NCBI GenBank assembly: GCA_012862575.1 | Contig: BLSF01000093.1 | Span: 1 to 64,000 of the forward strand | Direction: 5' to 3' | DNA length: 64,000 nucleotides | DNA from: Parietichytrium sp. I65-24A | Lineage: Eukaryota; Sar; Bigyra; Thraustochytrida; Thraustochytriidae | In this document: positions 31,562 to 41,138 of the stretch, piece by piece | How positions within the stretch are numbered: position 1 is the first letter of the stretch | How the letters are laid out: each line of letters begins with the position of its first letter | Notes under the pieces: model-generated | Database searches by the model: none | Seen by the model: the letters and a program-made list of their open reading frames with translations, nothing else | Told to the model about the DNA's origin: nothing | Program-made: the position numbers and the translations under genes

Positions 31562-32959
31562 AACGACCGTGAGACGCGTAGATCATTCGGACTGGCCTAA
31601 CGTTTTGTATTGCCTTGCTTGGCGTTCACCAAAGACCATATTAGAACGCCATCTCCCTACTTGACTTTTGATGATGCGCTAAATATTTGATATTGAAATG
31701 TTTTTTGTCTTCGAAAGAGATTCCACAGTTTCAACCCACGAAACAGAGGAGAGTTGCGGCACTGTTTGATGAACAAATGCAATCTCTCCGATTAAGCTCG
31801 AGCCTCCGTCATCTTCGAGTCCACATCTCTGTGGCCGAACAACACGCGCCCAATGGTAAAGGTCCATGCACCCAAAGGCGTTGCATCCTTTGCTGTACAA
31901 AGTGCAAGAAAGAAAAGCCGCGATCACAAGTTCTTCGTCGCACCACCGCCAACCTCGCTTCACAATGCAGATGTGCTCGACCTGTAAGGTTTGCTCTCCC
32001 GTGCACCACTCTGAAACCGAGCTATCTTTACCTCCATGCCGATCTTTGCATTGACAGTCATTTCATCTTCCTGTGTTTTACATACAGTCTGCATCGTCGT
32101 TCGCGGTCGTTTTGCCTGCAGAAAAAATTAGTGAACAGATCTTTATTCTTCACGCACAGGTCTCCATTCCTCGTGAAGAATTGAATTGCCGGGATTCTTT
32201 CCCAGCGCAACCGCTTACTCAATCTCTGCCACTGTTGCAGCTTCCTTGTGTTCATCACTCTCTTCCTCCTCTTCATTTTAGAATTTATTTCTGACAGTGT
32301 GAGATGCAATGAGAAAGAAAAAAGATCCGTTCGAAGTGCCCTAAGCCCGTCTATTTCAAACAATAGTACAGGTGGTGTGTACCTTTTTTTACTTACACTC
32401 TAGCACTAGCGCCCACCGTAAACGATTGTTATCCTATGTAATAAGACATTATTAGTTCAAACCAAAACAACCAAAACAGTGAATGAATAAATTGGGAGAA
32501 GGAGATGAGCTATTGAATGAGAGTATTTCAAGATCGTTTGTGAATGGGATAGCAAAGGCTGTCAGCATTATAGCTGCGGAAAGTGGAACGTGGAACGTGG
32601 AACGTGGAAAGGTCGCGCAAAGCAGAGGTCTCGCGGTCGAGAGATCGAGAGATCGAGAGATTGAGAGAGGTTTTGGAGCCGCGGCAAGAGTCCGTCGGTT
32701 GAGCTGCTTTTGTCTTCGTGCTGCTCTTCTGCTTTTGAGTCTATACAAAAAGAGTTGTGTTTCAGCTTCAGCAGCGGCCGAGCAGAATGGATCCGTCGCA
32801 ATTGGACGCGAGCTGGGAGACTGCGCAGGATATCCGACACATGCTGCAGACGCCGGCCTCCTTCCGGCCAGGCACGGGGCAAACACTTGGCTCGCGGAGA
32901 CCGTCGACGTGCTCGACGTACGAGGACCAGGACCTGGACCTGGAAGAGGCCGAAGAGTA
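31562..32959 (+). repeat. 1.4 kb direct duplication, right copy
   Basis: Second copy of 30161-31560. It begins with AACGACCGTGAGACG and runs into the coding region of the acidic protein gene, which continues intact beyond the repeat. Differences to the left copy include a loss of about ten bases near 32285 and a gain of AACGTGG near 32595. Confidence 0.92.
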
Positions 32960-33659
32960 CGAGTATGGACGCCACATGTCTGCAGCTGGGAGTGGGAGGC
33001 TGGGCGCGCAGAGGTTTCAGCGGAGTGTGGAGCAGAGGTCTTGCGTGAGAAAAAGGGACGCGGTGGACTTCGCCATCGAGCAGGTGAAATGCACGCCCGT
33101 TCGATGGCTGCAATCGGAGTTTCGAAGATCGCTAGACCTTCAACAGGTCACGCAGGGAATTTGGGAGTTTGAGCAGAACGCTAATGTTTGTGCGAACCGG
33201 TTTGCGTACCTGACGAAAACACAGCTTCTTGCAGTCCTGGAGAATATGCCGATGAAGCTCTCCACTCTCGCAAGGGAAACAGAACAGACCCTGCAAATTC
33301 CAAAGACGTTTCTAACTTGCCACAAGGAAGAGCTAATCCGACTCGCAGAGGCTGCTGATAAAATGTATGGTCTTTTGGACGAGAAGATTCAACGAAGGCT
33401 GGAGGAAGAGGCGCTCGCTGCAAGGGCACAAGAGTCAGACGATGAGGACTATGGCAACAACGAAGATGCCGATTCTGATGAGGACAATGCCGCGAACACG
33501 GAGATCAAGTCCCGGTCCACGGGGAAGCAATGTGCCGATCTGCAGCAACTCAAGTTTCACACAAGGAGTCTTGGGGGCGGCGCGGAAGTCGTTACCCCTC
33601 GACAAGCTCACTTAGTAAGAAAAGTGTTTTTCAAACCACGGAAAAGTGGCAAGAAGTAA
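32787..33659 (+). CDS. Uncharacterised acidic/basic protein
   Basis: Predicted 290 residues; the ATG at 32787 is the first in frame, since the further extension to 32757 begins with GTG. The middle part (about 95-215) is predicted to be helical (QVKCTPVRWLQSEFRRSL, KTQLLAVLENMPMKLSTLA, KEELIRLAEAADKMYGLLDEK). An acidic cluster (ESDDEDYGNNEDADSDEDN, about 221-240) and a basic C-terminus (KVFFKPRKSGKK) follow. There is no signal peptide or membrane segment. The composition suits a nuclear or ribosome-biogenesis protein, but I recognise no family. The first ~57 codons lie within the 1.4 kb duplicated segment. Confidence 0.65.
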   Translation: MDPSQLDASWETAQDIRHMLQTPASFRPGTGQTLGSRRPSTCSTYEDQDLDLEEAEEYEYGRHMSAAGSGRLGAQRFQRSVEQRSCVRKRDAVDFAIEQVKCTPVRWLQSEFRRSLDLQQVTQGIWEFEQNANVCANRFAYLTKTQLLAVLENMPMKLSTLARETEQTLQIPKTFLTCHKEELIRLAEAADKMYGLLDEKIQRRLEEEALAARAQESDDEDYGNNEDADSDEDNAANTEIKSRSTGKQCADLQQLKFHTRSLGGGAEVVTPRQAHLVRKVFFKPRKSGKK

Positions 33660-33851
33660 ATGTCGCGCCATCTAAAGTCGCGGTGGGTGCGCATGCAAAC
33701 TGTAAATTGCGAATTGTAAAATGCGAATGTGAATGTGAATGGGGAACTGTATTTTATTTTATTTGGAGCAAGCCGAAGAGCAGCACAACTTCAATTCATT
33801 GAACAAAATTAAAAATAAATAGTTCTGGAATTATGGATTCATGGACGGAGG

Positions 33852-36800
33852 TCAGTAATCTCCCTGAGGGCAAATTTGGTAGTGCTCGTAAATGATATCC
33901 ATGACACTTTGCACGACTTCCCGAGTAAGGCTCAGCTCATTCACAAGTACGCAAGTCGTCAGATTGAGCTCTGGGAAGCAGAGAACAAGATTTCCGCCAA
34001 AGCAGACTTGACCTATCGCAATCGTTTCTTCGCCTCGTCTCTGGAACAAATACGTTCTGAGGCCTAAAAGATCTTCGTTGAATGGCTCGGCACAATCCCG
34101 TTTGGCAGCGCTGCGGATTTGCCGCACCACCTCTACAGGGATGACTCGGTTTCCGTGGTGTTTTCCGCGATGCAAGATGCAGTGAAGCAAATTGCTCATT
34201 GAAGTGGCGGTCGTGAGCATACTTGCGCTCGGCAGGCACGCAGCCATGATACTCGGATTGTTCATCATGCGAGGGTCCACCCAGTACTCTTTTCCCTTCA
34301 AAGAGGGCACCATCTCCGTCACAATGCCAATTCCACCGCCGTCAGCATTAACTGTTTCAACATCGCCCATCGAACCAAAGTCTTGCAGACCGTGCTGCTC
34401 TAGCAACTTTGCCACGGGAAAACTGACCTGGACTGCGCTACCTTCCTCGTACAACATTTCACTCTCTTCTGGACTTTCGAGTCCAAACCGAAAGTCACCA
34501 AGCGCAGCAAGCTCCTCCCGAGCGAACGTGGCAATTTCAGGACGGGACCCTTGACGGGATTGACGCGCGACGTTCGAATTTTGCTGCACCTCACGCATCG
34601 CAAGAAATCCCCACAAGAAATTTGCGTGGTTGAGTTCATATGGCAAATGAGACTCCTTGCCATCTTTGCGTCGCTGGTTCTCTTTTTTTCGAGAGCAGCC
34701 TTCAAACTCGGAGACAACACCTTCTACATGCTCTAAATTTCTGACCCAGTCTGCAGCAGTTTTGGAGCCAAACGTCTTTGGAACGCTCACGGGGTCAATA
34801 TACATTGTATCCTGATGCTTCAAAACAGACAGGTCCCCGTGCAAGACAGATTGCGCCCAAAGCGAGTCGTCCGGGTACGAGCCATGATGAGCAATGATCT
34901 GCGCCACCGATTGCGCGAGACTAAGCCCCTGGAACAACGTCCTGTTGCTGACTGGGCGGTGGTCTTCCGGAGAAAGCACTCCAGATGATAGTGAGAGTCT
35001 TTCGTCGCCGTCTAGTATGCAAATCTGGATGCCAACAAAGTCGCCTCTTTTATTCTCAAGAGATTCCAGAATTTTGGACTTTAAGGCTTCCAATCGAGGC
35101 GACGCAGAGATATCTGCAGAGCTTTGTAGACCTTCCTCGACCTTTGCCGCATTTTGCTCTAAGAGAGCCTGTTTCGCCCAAGCGGAAAGAATTTTAATAA
35201 AAGGCTGTCTGACTTCCAGGGAACTACAGACTCCTCGAAGCAGGTTGAGCGATCGAAAGAACAACAGCATTTCAGGGGGAAACGACTCCACGGGATTCTC
35301 AAAGTCTTTGCTCTGGAACTTTTGTTTTTCTAACTCGATGCGAGTCATTGTCTCTTTGCGGGATTCTTCGGTTGGAGCGGTGTCCCTAAACATGTGCTGC
35401 AGACCGCTAATATCGTCAAGCACATCTTCTCTCCGCAGAACGACGCCCAACATGTCCCATGCCCAAAGAAGCGCGCCGGCATCTAGTTGGGACCCTGCGT
35501 ACACCATCTTTGCTAGCCCGAGACGAATATTGGTAGGTAACCGCAGTGCGAGACCAAAATCGAGCAAGACGGGAATAGGACGGTCAGGATCTGCAGTGGA
35601 TTTCAAATCAATAGACGACGGTGTGGGTATAGTATCAGCCAACTGCGGCAAATGCATGACTTGTCCGTCACTAACGTCTTCTCGTCTGGCGACGAGGATA
35701 TTTCCCGGATGCGGATCTGCATTAAAGATACCGTCAATAAACATTTGTTGCGCGAACGCATCGCAGATGTCGTTGGCTAGCACGCCCCGCGAGTGATATC
35801 CTGTCACACCCACGGTAGCAAGAGCCTTTAGGTCGGTGACTTTGACTCCTTTGACGTATCTCATGATCATCACGCGCTTGGTGCAACGGTCGCCATCTTT
35901 TATTGCAGAAGGCACAGTCGCATTAACTGAATTGCGTGACTTGAGATTCTCTCCGACCTCCTCCATGTTCGAGAGCTCGTGGGTAAAGTCTAACTCACTC
36001 AACACGCTTTGCCTCCAGTGATCCAGGACCTCGTGAAGGTCTAGCTTGCGATCTACGAGGGACACCCATCGAAGTACAACACCCATGTTGTATACGTCTT
36101 GGCGCAACTTGCTCTCAATTCCGGGATGCTGCACTTTCACAACAACTTTTGAGCCGTCTTTAAGTTTAGCCAGGTGAACTTGACCAATACTTGCAGCGGC
36201 TATGGGGTCGGGCTCAAACGCAGCAAATTCCTGATCAAGCTGTGTTCCGAGCTCCGCTTCAAGAAAAGGCTTGAGCTTGTCAAATGGGGTTGGAGGGACG
36301 GAATCTTGCAGCCTTCCTAAAACATTGGTGATTGTAGGGGGAAATACATCAGGCCGTGAACCTAGCGCCTGCGCGACCTTGACCCAGAACCCTCCAAGCG
36401 AGAGAGAGTGGTAGTAAACTTCCTCTGCAACCGCGCGTTGCTTCGTCTTCCAGACCGCGGACGAGTGAATGGCGGGGAGATCCTCGGCCTTCATGTCAGT
36501 CACTTTAAGATCAAAAATGAGCCGCGCACTGAGCAGATACACTTTCATCCGTCTTCTGAAAAGAGCAAAGTAGTTTGAGGTCATGACTAGTTTGGAAACC
36601 AATCCTGCAAGCGTCACCAAAGTAGCTTGAGCGATTGGGGATTTTGGAAGAGCACGAATCACTGCGAGTCGGAGACGGTGTCCTATGAGCCAAAGGCTCG
36701 CCAAAAGCGGTACTATACGCCAAGAAAGCTTTCGTAAGAGAAATGAAGAATGACTCTCCACCCCAGATGCAATAAGACTGGCCTCAAGGGCCTCTGCTTG

Positions 36801-37808
36801 CTCCGCAAACGTGTAGCCCGAACTAATGGATGGTGCTGCGCCGCCCTCAGCAGCCACTTCACTCACGACAGCAACGGAGGACTGTGGACCACCGCCCCAC
36901 CTGTTGGGGGTCTCAATTTTTGCCGGTTGAGAGGACGGCGCTGAGGCTCTGCTCCTTGCCGTGATGGCTGCTTTTAGCTTTTGAAGCCACTCAGACCTCA
37001 CTGAATCGTTCTCAGCGCAAACTACGAGGAGGTCCTGACCGACGCGCCGGTCCACCAACGCAAATGCGGCTTGGTTCCTTTTGTCTGACCGCGTAGTGAC
37101 TCGAGGTTCCACGGAGCAGGAGCTATGAAGTTCAAATGTCATTTTGGGCGCACCTCCTTTCTTGGATGCATATGTCAGAGTTGGGCGGTGGTAAGGGTCC
37201 CAGTCCAAAATGAACCACCTCGAGTTCCACTTTCGGAGCCACTCCGACTTTTTCTCCAGCATCCCGGAGAACGTGCCCCGAACGGGCTCGCCTTCCCAAT
37301 CCAGTGACGCCATCGCGCGGCTGTTCTTGCGCTCCTGGGCCTCGATATTTAGCTTCTTGGCGACCTCGATCAATGGAAGCAATTTCATTTTCGCTCGGAG
37401 AGAGCCATCCACTGTGACCTGCCCGAGCTTGATGAGCTTTTCGAAATCGAGCCGCTTGCTCAGCACACCCCTAAACTGCTGCTCAGACTCAAACGTCAAC
37501 GTGATGTCAGCCTTCTGCGCATTGTTTCGAGCATTCACTTTGATTGGCAGCCCCGACTTGAGGTCCACCGTCAATGAGCTTTTGGCGTTCCCCTTGATGG
37601 AGATGCTGAGCACGACGCCAACGACAAGCTCGTTGCGACTCAACAACTTGTCGCCCACGAGTTCCGCGGCAGCTTCCAGAACTTGAAATAAATTTTCACT
37701 CGCCAAGCTCTCTTGGGCGAGGCCAGCTTTCAGGTCCGCGATCTTCGTGCCACCCACATCGTTCAGGCCCAGTTCCTCCAGCGCAGATTCCAGAGCCTCC
37801 TGATCCAT
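33852..37808 (-). CDS. SCP2-PH-ABC1 kinase-beta-lactamase fusion protein
   Basis: Predicted 1318 residues with four recognisable parts. About 45-155: SCP2-like sterol/lipid-binding fold (VTVDGSLRAKMKLLPLIEV). About 177-285: PH domain (SGMLEKKSEWLRKWNSRWFIL ending in SEWLQKLKAAI). About 430-830: ABC1/ADCK (UbiB) atypical kinase, with the KxGQ-type motif altered to KVAQ (477-480), an Ala-rich loop AAASIGQVHLA (537-547), Lys558, NADPHPGN (696-703) and LLDFGLALRL (748-757). About 920-1318: class C beta-lactamase/LACTB-like region. There the expected S-x-x-K is SLAQ (963-966), so the catalytic Lys is replaced by Gln. Two hydrophobic stretches (about 366-403) precede the kinase. ABC1 fused to beta-lactamase is known in plants and algae, where ABC1 kinases act in quinone and lipid metabolism of plastids and mitochondria; the SCP2 and PH parts suggest lipid-membrane work. 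ATG at 37808 is unambiguous. Confidence 0.85.
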   Translation of the reverse strand: MDQEALESALEELGLNDVGGTKIADLKAGLAQESLASENLFQVLEAAAELVGDKLLSRNELVVGVVLSISIKGNAKSSLTVDLKSGLPIKVNARNNAQKADITLTFESEQQFRGVLSKRLDFEKLIKLGQVTVDGSLRAKMKLLPLIEVAKKLNIEAQERKNSRAMASLDWEGEPVRGTFSGMLEKKSEWLRKWNSRWFILDWDPYHRPTLTYASKKGGAPKMTFELHSSCSVEPRVTTRSDKRNQAAFALVDRRVGQDLLVVCAENDSVRSEWLQKLKAAITARSRASAPSSQPAKIETPNRWGGGPQSSVAVVSEVAAEGGAAPSISSGYTFAEQAEALEASLIASGVESHSSFLLRKLSWRIVPLLASLWLIGHRLRLAVIRALPKSPIAQATLVTLAGLVSKLVMTSNYFALFRRRMKVYLLSARLIFDLKVTDMKAEDLPAIHSSAVWKTKQRAVAEEVYYHSLSLGGFWVKVAQALGSRPDVFPPTITNVLGRLQDSVPPTPFDKLKPFLEAELGTQLDQEFAAFEPDPIAAASIGQVHLAKLKDGSKVVVKVQHPGIESKLRQDVYNMGVVLRWVSLVDRKLDLHEVLDHWRQSVLSELDFTHELSNMEEVGENLKSRNSVNATVPSAIKDGDRCTKRVMIMRYVKGVKVTDLKALATVGVTGYHSRGVLANDICDAFAQQMFIDGIFNADPHPGNILVARREDVSDGQVMHLPQLADTIPTPSSIDLKSTADPDRPIPVLLDFGLALRLPTNIRLGLAKMVYAGSQLDAGALLWAWDMLGVVLRREDVLDDISGLQHMFRDTAPTEESRKETMTRIELEKQKFQSKDFENPVESFPPEMLLFFRSLNLLRGVCSSLEVRQPFIKILSAWAKQALLEQNAAKVEEGLQSSADISASPRLEALKSKILESLENKRGDFVGIQICILDGDERLSLSSGVLSPEDHRPVSNRTLFQGLSLAQSVAQIIAHHGSYPDDSLWAQSVLHGDLSVLKHQDTMYIDPVSVPKTFGSKTAADWVRNLEHVEGVVSEFEGCSRKKENQRRKDGKESHLPYELNHANFLWGFLAMREVQQNSNVARQSRQGSRPEIATFAREELAALGDFRFGLESPEESEMLYEEGSAVQVSFPVAKLLEQHGLQDFGSMGDVETVNADGGGIGIVTEMVPSLKGKEYWVDPRMMNNPSIMAACLPSASMLTTATSMSNLLHCILHRGKHHGNRVIPVEVVRQIRSAAKRDCAEPFNEDLLGLRTYLFQRRGEETIAIGQVCFGGNLVLCFPELNLTTCVLVNELSLTREVVQSVMDIIYEHYQICPQGDY

Positions 37809-39366
37809 TTCCCGTCTCAGGACGCCTGATCTCTAGATTACACTCAAAGCCTCCTTTCCCACACCGCCCGATGTTCGCCTCAAATGACCAATGATATGAT
37901 AATCAGACCGCTCAAACGAACAGATATGATGAAGAAGAAGAAGTCAAAGGAGTCAACCCAACCGCAACAAACGCAACAAACCCCGTGCAGCCAGTCAAAC
38001 GCGCGACGAAAGAATCACCAGCATCAACACCACGGTCCACCAGCACGAAAACGCCTCGCCGCAGCTATCACACAACCTATTTCAAAACACACATTCGCCC
38101 GCCCCGAGGGACATCCAACCACACACACAAACACACAAACACCGTCAGCACTGTCAGCACCGTCACTTGCATCACACATTTAAAACACATCCACATCCAC
38201 ATTTACCCCCCAAAACCCCAAACCTCCACATGTGCCACAACAAAACCACATCAAAAGTGCCAATATCCCATTCTGATCCATACAACATAACATACATCCA
38301 ACACCACACCTGAACACACTTCCCACAATTCCACACTTGAACACACAGCTTACCTCCTTCGCGTAGGTACTCGAGTACTCCCATGAGTCGAGCCCTAGGG
38401 TCCTCGCATTAACAAATGGGTAAGTCAGCTACCTTTCTATTGCAAAAACTCTTTTCACTGTTCACTGTTTTTCATTCATTCACTTGGAAAGAAAAAGTAC
38501 GCGACGAAGTACGCAAACACTTCGATAGTACAGCTTAGCTCGTCCACTAGTACTCCGTCCATAAGCTTCCGTTAAGAATGAGTAAGACTATGGTGGTGTT
38601 CAGGTGACGCAAGCTTGCGTAATGTTGTTCATTGGAAGGTCGGCTATGCGTTTCGCTATCCGAGAGAGTAGAGGGAACAAGGAGCATTTGTTTACCAGGA
38701 ACTGACGGAGTGCTAAGGAGAGTAGAAGTTCTTACTGGGTGAGAACCGCATTCTGGAGGAACCCATTGGCAATACGGAAAACCATAATGGAACCCGATTT
38801 GAAGAACCAGTAGAACAATGGTAGTCTTCCAATAGTCAACTTGATGGTAAGACTCAAATAAAATATTCTCTAAGTTTCACATCCTCGTACTCGAGTACAA
38901 GTGTATGTGTAATGTTCACGTATGTATGTGGTACTCGAGGACATGCGCAAAGACAGACTGAGTAGTCTTAGACGTTGGATAGTGAAGAGTATCTGTGAAC
39001 TTTTGTCGAGATAGCTGTAGGTGAGTTTGTGATTCTGCGTTCTTATATCTCTTACGGTTATAAAAATATGACAAGGGCGGTATCTTGTCTTGTCACAACT
39101 GACGTTTGGAAATTTTTTTGGCCGTAGCTGCGTAAAGGTTCCAAACAAATGCGAAGGCGGTGTCTCCTCTGAACACATTGTAGGGTTTCAGAGCTTTTGT
39201 GAGAGAGGGAGGACGTGGTTTGGTGGAACGTGAACAAGCTGGTGCTCAAACTGGTGGAAGTTATAACTTTTGTTGTTCGCCTTTGACGAAGACTTTGGAA
39301 GCTTCCAGCAGGGAGGATTGGCCTGATTCGAGTCTGGGTTCGGGCCTGATAAGACCGTTGTGGAAG
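37809..39366. other. Intergenic, divergent promoters
   Basis: Separates the divergent ABC1-fusion gene (minus) and F-box-like gene (plus). Contains a CA/ACAC-rich tract (about 38090-38350) and two perfect TACTCGAGTA palindromes (38368, 38888). No coding frame of its own. The F-box frame opens at 39199, but only with a GTG start. Confidence 0.5.
38090..38350. repeat. CACA/CCACA-rich low-complexity tract
   Basis: Strongly strand-asymmetric A/C-rich sequence with ACACACAAACACAC and CACATCCACATCCACAT runs; almost free of G on the plus strand. Confidence 0.75.
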
Positions 39367-40269
39367 ATGCAGCCGAGCGGAATGTCTGCTATCGATGCTG
39401 TGCCAGAGACGATCTTGTCGCAGCGCGTCTTTTGTTTTTTGGAAGCCGAAGACCTTTTTCGATGCGAGGAAGTCTGCAAGCTGTGGCATCGAGCAGTGCA
39501 GAGCGGCGAGCCTTGGGAAGCTGCATGTGCGACGCTTTGGAAGAAAAAGCATGCTCCTCATTGCCAAGGCGGCAAACTCCGCGTTGGAAGAAATTCTTCA
39601 AATTTAATACCCTATCCCTTTATGAGGGTGACAAAGGAAGGCGCGCAGCGGATGAGAACTTCGCATATCCGCGCGGTGTTGCAGTTTCGCAAAGTTGACA
39701 TGCGGGGCCTGCTAGAGCGCTCAGATCTCGAAAACATATTCCTTGACAGCGCCCCTTCCTCGGCGTTTGACCGGAAAACCCTTCTTGCACAAAGCGACTA
39801 CAAAACGGATGGCCCTCAAAGCCCTGAAAAAACACGTACTTCCTTCCTGCTGCCCACCTCTCCGGTCAGATGGGACTTCGAAGACCCGTGGAAAGCTAGC
39901 TTTGCTTACTCTATTCGGGATGGATATCGACCAGCCATCAAGCCTCGCGATCTTGTGCACCCCGTCTCCTGGACAGCATTTGCACGTGCAGCTGCAAGCG
40001 CAAATCGGAGGGTAGAACTGCCTCCACCAGAAACTAAGAGGGAGTTGAGTTTCCACGAAAACTTCACTGTAACAGTTAGCAACGAGCCCGAAATGCGGTG
40101 GAGTCTAAAGAGTGATGGCTTGACACTACGGCTCGGGACATGGGGTGAGCTTCGTGCTCTGAGAAGAGAGGACTGGGGGTGGAAACTAGAAGGCGCAAAT
40201 ATCATCATTTACTCGGAAAGATATCCTTTGGACACCTGGAAACTTTTCATCGCAGAATATGGTACGTAA
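39367..40269 (+). CDS. F-box-like protein
   Basis: Predicted 300 residues from the first ATG in frame; ATG at 39382 is also possible. Residues about 10-45 (LSQRVFCFLEAEDLFRCEEV then CKLWHRAVQSGEPWEAAC) match the F-box pattern, so it probably docks a substrate to an SKP1-cullin ubiquitin ligase. The remainder (about 50-300) has no recognisable substrate-binding repeat; the C-terminal ~60 residues are Trp-rich (MRWSLKSDGLTLRLGTWGEL). The frame stops right after TATGGTACGTAA, which contains a good splice-donor consensus (GTACGT). Splicing from 40260 to the CCACAG acceptor (40353-40358) would replace the last residues with about 38 others, so the true C-terminus may differ. Confidence 0.65.
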   Translation: MQPSGMSAIDAVPETILSQRVFCFLEAEDLFRCEEVCKLWHRAVQSGEPWEAACATLWKKKHAPHCQGGKLRVGRNSSNLIPYPFMRVTKEGAQRMRTSHIRAVLQFRKVDMRGLLERSDLENIFLDSAPSSAFDRKTLLAQSDYKTDGPQSPEKTRTSFLLPTSPVRWDFEDPWKASFAYSIRDGYRPAIKPRDLVHPVSWTAFARAAASANRRVELPPPETKRELSFHENFTVTVSNEPEMRWSLKSDGLTLRLGTWGELRALRREDWGWKLEGANIIIYSERYPLDTWKLFIAEYGT

Positions 40270-40529
40270 TCATCGTTTCCTCACTTGGACTGCAATGGTT
40301 GGGGTGCTCGCATACTATGTGTGCAGGCAGAGCACTACTATTGTGAACCAAGTCCACAGGTCTTGTTCAAAAAGTGTTTCCAAGGCATTCTTCATTTCGT
40401 CCCCAGTACTCGCATTCCATCGAACAGTCATTGCCAAGGTGCATGAGAAACGCAAATCAAGCGCCTTGACTCATCATGGAATTACCAACCCTGCAACTTG
40501 TTTGATGGACTTTCGCTCACGATAGTTTG

Positions 40530-41138
40530 ATGAACTTGCGAGTCGAAGAATTGTGCTCCTTACAAGCGAGAAAAGACGACCTCGTCGATACCGCGCACCT
40601 GGCGGGCGGTTTGACGTGCGAGCTTGCGTTCGAGTGGCTCCCCAACGGGGTGTTTCAGCGTCTCGTGGCACAGTGCGCCAAGCACGCATTGCAAGTCACG
40701 GACGATGATGTCTGGACGTGTGATGTGGGCAAAACCAAAGCATTGCTAACATTTGGGTACACGGTGTTTGCGATTGAGGTCCATGGCGACTCGATCCGGC
40801 TGAGGATAGCGCCGGACGCTGACGAAGCGGCGTTGACATTGAAGAAGCTGATCTCCATGATTCGACAGCAGCAACGTCTTCTTTTCAAGTCCTTGCAATA
40901 TCAGCTCCTGCTGCTCGACGACGATGGCACTGCGGTAGAGTTGGACAAAGTGGAAACTGCAAGAGCTAAGAATAAGCCTAAGGTGATGGCGGCTCACCCA
41001 AAGCGAATAGTGACAGTGGCTAACTATACCAGATTCTTCGACGATGAGGTTGGCGACATCAACAGTGACTCGGAAGGTCCCAGTGCGCGCCACAAGACCA
41101 AGCTCGCCGAACTTGCTCCACGTGTTTATGAGCCATAG
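40530..41138 (+). CDS. COR-domain (Roco-type) part of a COR-TIR locus
   Basis: An ATG-initiated frame of 202 codons. Residues about 15-120 resemble the COR-B subdomain of Roco proteins: CELAFEWLPNGVFQRLVAQC, then DDVWTCDVGKTKALLTFG, a strand series FAIEVHGDSIRLRI and a closing amphipathic helix TLKKLISMIRQQQ. The Roc GTPase that normally precedes COR is not found upstream, so the gene is either truncated or its 5' exons lie in another frame that I could not identify; an in-frame TGA sits at 40503. The frame ends 30 codons into an overlap with the TIR-coding frame. A GT-AG intron such as 40935-41016 (GTAGAG ... GACAG) would fuse it in phase to the TIR domain; a one-base frameshift is the alternative. 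Confidence 0.55.
   Translation: MNLRVEELCSLQARKDDLVDTAHLAGGLTCELAFEWLPNGVFQRLVAQCAKHALQVTDDDVWTCDVGKTKALLTFGYTVFAIEVHGDSIRLRIAPDADEAALTLKKLISMIRQQQRLLFKSLQYQLLLLDDDGTAVELDKVETARAKNKPKVMAAHPKRIVTVANYTRFFDDEVGDINSDSEGPSARHKTKLAELAPRVYEP

Noticed and set aside
40983-41032. Intron with a CTAAC branch point between the COR and TIR frames
   Set aside because: Good-looking signals, but joining these ends enters a frame with an immediate stop, not the TIR frame.
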